From JAAYZQ01 sp034428935 (lineage in GTDB: Bacteria > Chloroflexota > Anaerolineae > JAAYZQ01): DNA of 64,000 nt. The translations under genes were made by a program, and so were the position numbers. Below, piece by piece: positions 61,093 through 64,000 of this stretch (positions are counted from its first letter, which is position 1; each line of letters starts with the position of its first letter). A model generated the notes under the pieces. The model saw only the letters and a program-made list of their open reading frames with translations. It did not search any database and had not been told where the DNA came from. The DNA is taken from NCBI GenBank assembly GCA_034428935.1, contig DAOUHB010000076.1:1-64000 (forward strand), read 5' to 3'.

Positions 61093-61782
61093 TTGAAGGC
61101 AATGTCCGTCATCGCCATCGACGGCCCGGCGGCTTCGGGCAAGAGCACCATCGGCCGGCTGCTGGCCGAGGAGCTTGGTTACGTCTACCTGGATACCGGC
61201 GTCATGTACCGGGCAGTCACCTGGGCAGCACTGGTCCGGCACATCCCTATCGAAGATGAAGAGGCCGTGACCGGGCTGGCGAGGACGCTGCGCATCGACG
61301 TCCTGCGGCCCACCATCGACGACGGCCGCCAGTGCACGGTCCTCGTGGATGGGCAGGACGTGACGTGGGACATCCGGCGACCGGAGGTGGACCATGGCGT
61401 GTCGCCGGTGTCGGCCTATGCGGGCGTCCGGGAGGCCCTTACCGAGGAACAGCGTCGCATGGGCTGGCAGGGGCGCATCGTCATGGTCGGCAGGGACATT
61501 GGCACCGTCGTCCTGCCCAACGCGGACCTGAAAATCTACCTGGATGCTACCCTGGAGGAGCGTGCCGGACGGCGTTATCGAGAGATCCTGGCGCGCGGCG
61601 AGCCGGCTGTGCTGGCCGATGTGTTGGCGGCGGTGCGGCGGCGCGACGAGATCGACAGCAGTCGCGCCCTGGCTCCCCTCCAGCCCGCGGAAGACGCGGT
61701 GGTCGTCGACACCACGTTTCTTTCCGTCGAGCAGGTGCTGGAGCGGGTGTTGGCCCTGGCGAACGGCGGGCCCAAGCGCTGA
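61093..61782 (+). CDS. cmk: cytidylate kinase
   Basis: A 229-residue (d)CMP kinase with P-loop G-P-A-A-S-G-K-S-T, then Y-L-D-T-G-V-M-Y-R and V-G-R-D-I-G-T-V-V. It starts with TTG at 61093 (AGGAGG eight bases upstream); the ATG at 61102 is 17 bases away. Followed by a strong terminator. Confidence 0.95.
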   Translation: MKAMSVIAIDGPAASGKSTIGRLLAEELGYVYLDTGVMYRAVTWAALVRHIPIEDEEAVTGLARTLRIDVLRPTIDDGRQCTVLVDGQDVTWDIRRPEVDHGVSPVSAYAGVREALTEEQRRMGWQGRIVMVGRDIGTVVLPNADLKIYLDATLEERAGRRYREILARGEPAVLADVLAAVRRRDEIDSSRALAPLQPAEDAVVVDTTFLSVEQVLERVLALANGGPKR

Positions 61783-61808
61783 GAGAGACGTGAAATTCGA
61801 GGGCAAGG

Positions 61809-61837
61809 ATGCCCGGGAAATTTCCCGGGCATTTTTT
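61809..61837 (+). terminator. intrinsic terminator after cmk
   Basis: A 24-base perfect palindrome (12-base arms, 61809-61832) followed by six T. Only about 40 bases separate it from the DUF512 gene start. Confidence 0.85.
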
Positions 61838-61875
61838 GCCCCTTGGCAGAAGGAAACAGCCTTTTTGAGGTGAGG

Positions 61876-63255
61876 GTGTCGAAACCACGTGGCGTGATCG
61901 AATCGGTCGCACCGGGCAGCGTGGGCGAGGAGCTGGGGCTCCGGCCCGGCGACGTCCTGCTGGCCATCAACGGCCAGCCCGTGAGGGACGTCATTGACGT
62001 CCAGTTCTATGGCGCCGAAGAGGTCCTGGAGCTCGCCGTGGAGCGCGATGGCGAGGAATGGCTGTTCGAGGGCGAGCGGGAGTACGGCGAGGAGCTGGGC
62101 CTGTCCTTCGTCCATCCCACCTTTGACGTCGATATCCGGCGCTGCGCCAACAATTGCGACTTTTGCTTTGTCAAGCAGAACGCCCCCGGCATGCGCAAGT
62201 CGCTGTACATCAAGGACGACGACTATCGCTATTCTTTTCTCTTTGGGCATTTCGTGACGCTGACCAACCTGACCGACGAGGACTGGGACCGGCTGGAGGA
62301 ACAGCGTCTGAGCCCGCTTTACGTATCGGTGCATGCCACCGACCCGGAGCTGCGGCGCCGGTTCCTGTCGCGCAAAGCCGCCCCCGACGTCCTGGATCAG
62401 CTCCGGCGCCTGGCCGGGCTGGACATCGAGGTGCACACGCAGGTGGTCCTGGTGCCGGGCCTGAACGATGGCGAGCACCTGGAGCGCACCGTCCGCGATC
62501 TGGGAGCGATGCGGGGCCATCCCGTGGCCTCGGTCGGCGTGGTGCCGGTGGGGTTGACCCGGTATCACCCGGGCCGCTGCCGCACGTACACCCCCGCCGA
62601 GTCGCGAGCCTTGCTGGGCCAGGTGCAGCCCTGGCGCGAGGCAAACCGCAAGCGTTGGGGCTTGGCCTTTGTCTACCCTTCCGACGAGTGGTACCTGGTG
62701 GCCGGCCTCGAGGTGCCTCCTGCCCGTGCCTACGATGGTTTTCCCCAGGTGGAGAACGGCGTGGGCATGGTACGCCGTCTGCTGGACGAGTGGCAGGCGC
62801 TCAAGGGGAACTTGCCCGGCCGGCAGCTCCGGCCGGCGACGCTGGCCTGCGGCACGCTCATTGCCCCCGTGCTGCGCGACATCGTGGACGAGCTCAACGA
62901 GCTGGCCGGGGCGAATTGGCGCCTGGTGCCCGTGGTGAACGAGTTCTTTGGGCCGGTGACCACCGTTTCCGGCCTGTTGACCGGGCAGGACGTGGCCGCC
63001 GCCCTGCGGCGGGGGCCGGAGCCCCCGGGCGAGGTGGCGTTGCTGCCCCGGGCGATGTTTACCGGGCGGTACGGCGGGGGCACGGCGCCGCCCGGCACAA
63101 CCCTGGACGAGATGCACATCTCGGACATCGAAGCCGAACTGGGCGTGCCGGTGCGGATGGCGGGCACGATGGCCGAAGCCCTGGCCGCCAGCGTGGAGCC
63201 CCACGGAGAGATGGTTGCCGGCGAGCCGCACCCGGCTGGTTCCACGGAAAGGTAA
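61876..63255 (+). CDS. DUF512 protein: PDZ plus radical-SAM-like domain
   Basis: A 459-residue protein. Residues 1-70 are a PDZ-like domain (PRGVIESVAPGSVGEELGLR; G-D-V-L-L-A-I-N-G). The next part has the motif C-A-N-N-C-D-F-C-F (C-x3-C-x2-C, a radical-SAM type cluster), then DUF512 regions (L-Y-I-K-D-D-D-Y-R-Y-S-F and G-L-A-F-V-Y-P-S-D-E-W-Y). The family is called 'Fe-S oxidoreductase, related to NifB/MoaA'; the reaction is unknown. The GTG at 61876 has GAGGTGAGG upstream. It follows a terminator, so its own promoter is not clear. Confidence 0.88.
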   Translation: MSKPRGVIESVAPGSVGEELGLRPGDVLLAINGQPVRDVIDVQFYGAEEVLELAVERDGEEWLFEGEREYGEELGLSFVHPTFDVDIRRCANNCDFCFVKQNAPGMRKSLYIKDDDYRYSFLFGHFVTLTNLTDEDWDRLEEQRLSPLYVSVHATDPELRRRFLSRKAAPDVLDQLRRLAGLDIEVHTQVVLVPGLNDGEHLERTVRDLGAMRGHPVASVGVVPVGLTRYHPGRCRTYTPAESRALLGQVQPWREANRKRWGLAFVYPSDEWYLVAGLEVPPARAYDGFPQVENGVGMVRRLLDEWQALKGNLPGRQLRPATLACGTLIAPVLRDIVDELNELAGANWRLVPVVNEFFGPVTTVSGLLTGQDVAAALRRGPEPPGEVALLPRAMFTGRYGGGTAPPGTTLDEMHISDIEAELGVPVRMAGTMAEALAASVEPHGEMVAGEPHPAGSTER

Positions 63256-63277
63256 CGGTGCCGAGGCGTATCGTTCG

Positions 63278-63601
63278 CTAGCGGTAATCCTCGCGTACCG
63301 GGTGCCAGGCGTCGATGACGCGACATGGCTCGTCGAGGATGACCGCGCTGTGGGGCACCTCGGGTGGGATCAGGACGCCGTCGCCGGCCCGCAGCACGCG
63401 CTTTTCTCCGTCCAGCTCAAAGGTCAGGCTGCCCGATACGACCCAGGTGATCTGCTGGTGGGGATGGTGGTGTCCGGGGATGACGGCCCGTGGCTCAAAG
63501 TCGAAAAAGGTGAGCATGACCCCTTCCAGGTACGCGGCGCGGCGCTTGACGCCGGGCAGCATGTCGGTCACCGGCAGCTCGTCTAGCGTGAAATAGCCCA
63601 T
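63278..63601 (-). CDS. cupin-domain protein
   Basis: A 107-residue cupin. It has the His cluster P-G-H-H-H-P-H-Q-Q, G-x-x-T-F-E-L-D-G-E and then P-P-E-V-P-H. Small cupins of this kind are sugar-phosphate isomerases, oxygenases or metal-binding sensors; its function is not known. It is 11 bases from an OsmC gene on the same strand and probably co-transcribed. Confidence 0.88.
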   Translation of the reverse strand: MGYFTLDELPVTDMLPGVKRRAAYLEGVMLTFFDFEPRAVIPGHHHPHQQITWVVSGSLTFELDGEKRVLRAGDGVLIPPEVPHSAVILDEPCRVIDAWHPVREDYR

Positions 63602-63612
63602 TGTTCGCCTCC

Positions 63613-64000
63613 CTACGCTGTTGTCCCTGGCGCGTCGGCCAGGTTGTCCTGGAACTCGATGTTGCCGCGGAGCATCTTGTGCACCTCGCAGCGGCGGGCC
63701 GAGTTGTACAGGATGGCCCGCTCCCGCGACGAAAGCCCCTCGCCCAGGTCGAGGTTTGTGATGAACCGGGTGTTGGCCCCCATTCCCACAAATTCCGTCA
63801 CGCCCTGCACGGTGGCGCCCAGCCGCGTAACCGCGATCCCCTTGCTGGCGGCAACCGCCGCCATGGTGAGGACCATTCAAGAGCCCAGGGCGGCGGCCAC
63901 CAGCTCCAGGGGGCAAAAGCCCGAGCCCGGGCGCCCGGTGTTTGTACGCTGGTCGGCTTCAAAGCTGCGATCGCCGGCGGTGATGCGCACTTTGTCGCCG
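63613..64000 (-). CDS. OsmC-family protein with in-frame UGA at the catalytic Cys (candidate selenoprotein), partial
   Basis: The gene extends beyond the window. Reading from the right edge, the OsmC fold appears: V-R-I-T-A-G-D-R-S-F-E-A-D, then P-L-E-L-V-A-A-A-L-G-S, then TGA at 63879-63877, then M-V-L-T-M-A-A-V-A-A-S-K-G-I. In OsmC proteins, this point is G-S-C-M, where Cys is the catalytic thiol. The second catalytic Cys is present downstream (R-R-C-E-V-H-K-M-L). The frame is open except at this one codon. OsmC/Ohr proteins reduce organic hydroperoxides through this Cys pair. A hairpin that could be a SECIS element lies just downstream of the TGA. A nonsense mutation or sequencing error is the alternative. 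Confidence 0.75.
63838..63876 (-). other. candidate bacterial SECIS hairpin after the UGA
   Basis: On the minus strand, starting about 14 bases past the UGA, a perfect 7-bp stem (TGGCGGC / GCCGCCA) encloses the 4-base loop GGTT. A 4x4 internal loop and a 6-pair lower stem (with wobbles) extend it. Distance and apical G are compatible with bacterial SECIS elements. Confidence 0.5.

Overview
The window is high-GC, densely coded bacterial chromosome with 71 protein-coding calls, one gene remnant and no tRNA or rRNA that I could see. Gene content and style suggest a Chloroflexota (Anaerolineae-like) bacterium: paired TldD/TldE genes, DUF881 pairs, Thr/Pro-rich LysM proteins, secreted proteins ending in an I-Y-I-P-L-I-type tail, YceD-rpmF, and DAK2-DegV-DegV-recG order. 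This assignment is inference. Vegetative promoters are unusually regular: 22 sites have -35/-10 hexamers, nearly all 17 bp apart.

Layout. The left edge holds the start of an IS630-like transposase gene, then nadK, a GT39-type membrane glycosyltransferase and an FmdB zinc ribbon. From 4.7 to 13.8 kb everything is on the minus strand. One promoter in front of lepB leads into a bacterial microcompartment (BMC) operon: an RpiB-type isomerase, deoxyribose-phosphate aldolase, BMC-T, BMC-H, an MBL-fold hydrolase, an EutN/CcmL vertex protein, a receiver-cyclase regulator and a CoA-acylating aldehyde dehydrogenase. This matches the sugar-phosphate-utilising (SPU) BMC class: deoxyribose-5-P is split to glyceraldehyde-3-P and acetaldehyde, and acetaldehyde goes to acetyl-CoA in the shell. 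All three core enzymes carry an N-terminal amphipathic helix of the encapsulation-peptide type. A TPR lipoprotein, an M16 peptidase and a small unknown protein follow.

From 14 to 31 kb there are a lipoprotein, two DUF881 proteins, an SPT-like alpha-oxoamine synthase, a second FmdB protein, PAS and LysM proteins, tldD-tldE, and then two queuosine-related genes side by side (a Qng1-type salvage hydrolase and a QTMAN-type glycosyltransferase). A NERD protein, an orphan solute-binding lipoprotein, a MocA/MobA-like nucleotidyltransferase, an MFS transporter, a HAD phosphatase, rlmN and rpe complete this part.

From 31 to 47 kb lies a housekeeping block: rpmB, Asp23-FakA-DegV-DegV-recG-coaD, yceD-rpmF, acyl-CoA dehydrogenase-fabD-fabG-Asp23-nusB-tatA-tatC, and a cyclic-2,3-diphosphoglycerate-synthetase-like P-loop protein. 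From 47 to 64 kb are a thiolase remnant, a GNAT/agmatinase pair, a second acyl-CoA dehydrogenase, AMMECR1, a GH13 enzyme, and a second TldE/TldD set bracketing a translin homologue and a Cas4-like nuclease split into two membrane-anchored pieces. A seven-blade SBBP propeller, patatin, rluB, cmk, a DUF512 protein and a cupin follow.

The most interesting item is at the right edge: an OsmC-family gene whose catalytic cysteine codon is an in-frame UGA, followed by a SECIS-like hairpin. It is a candidate selenoprotein.
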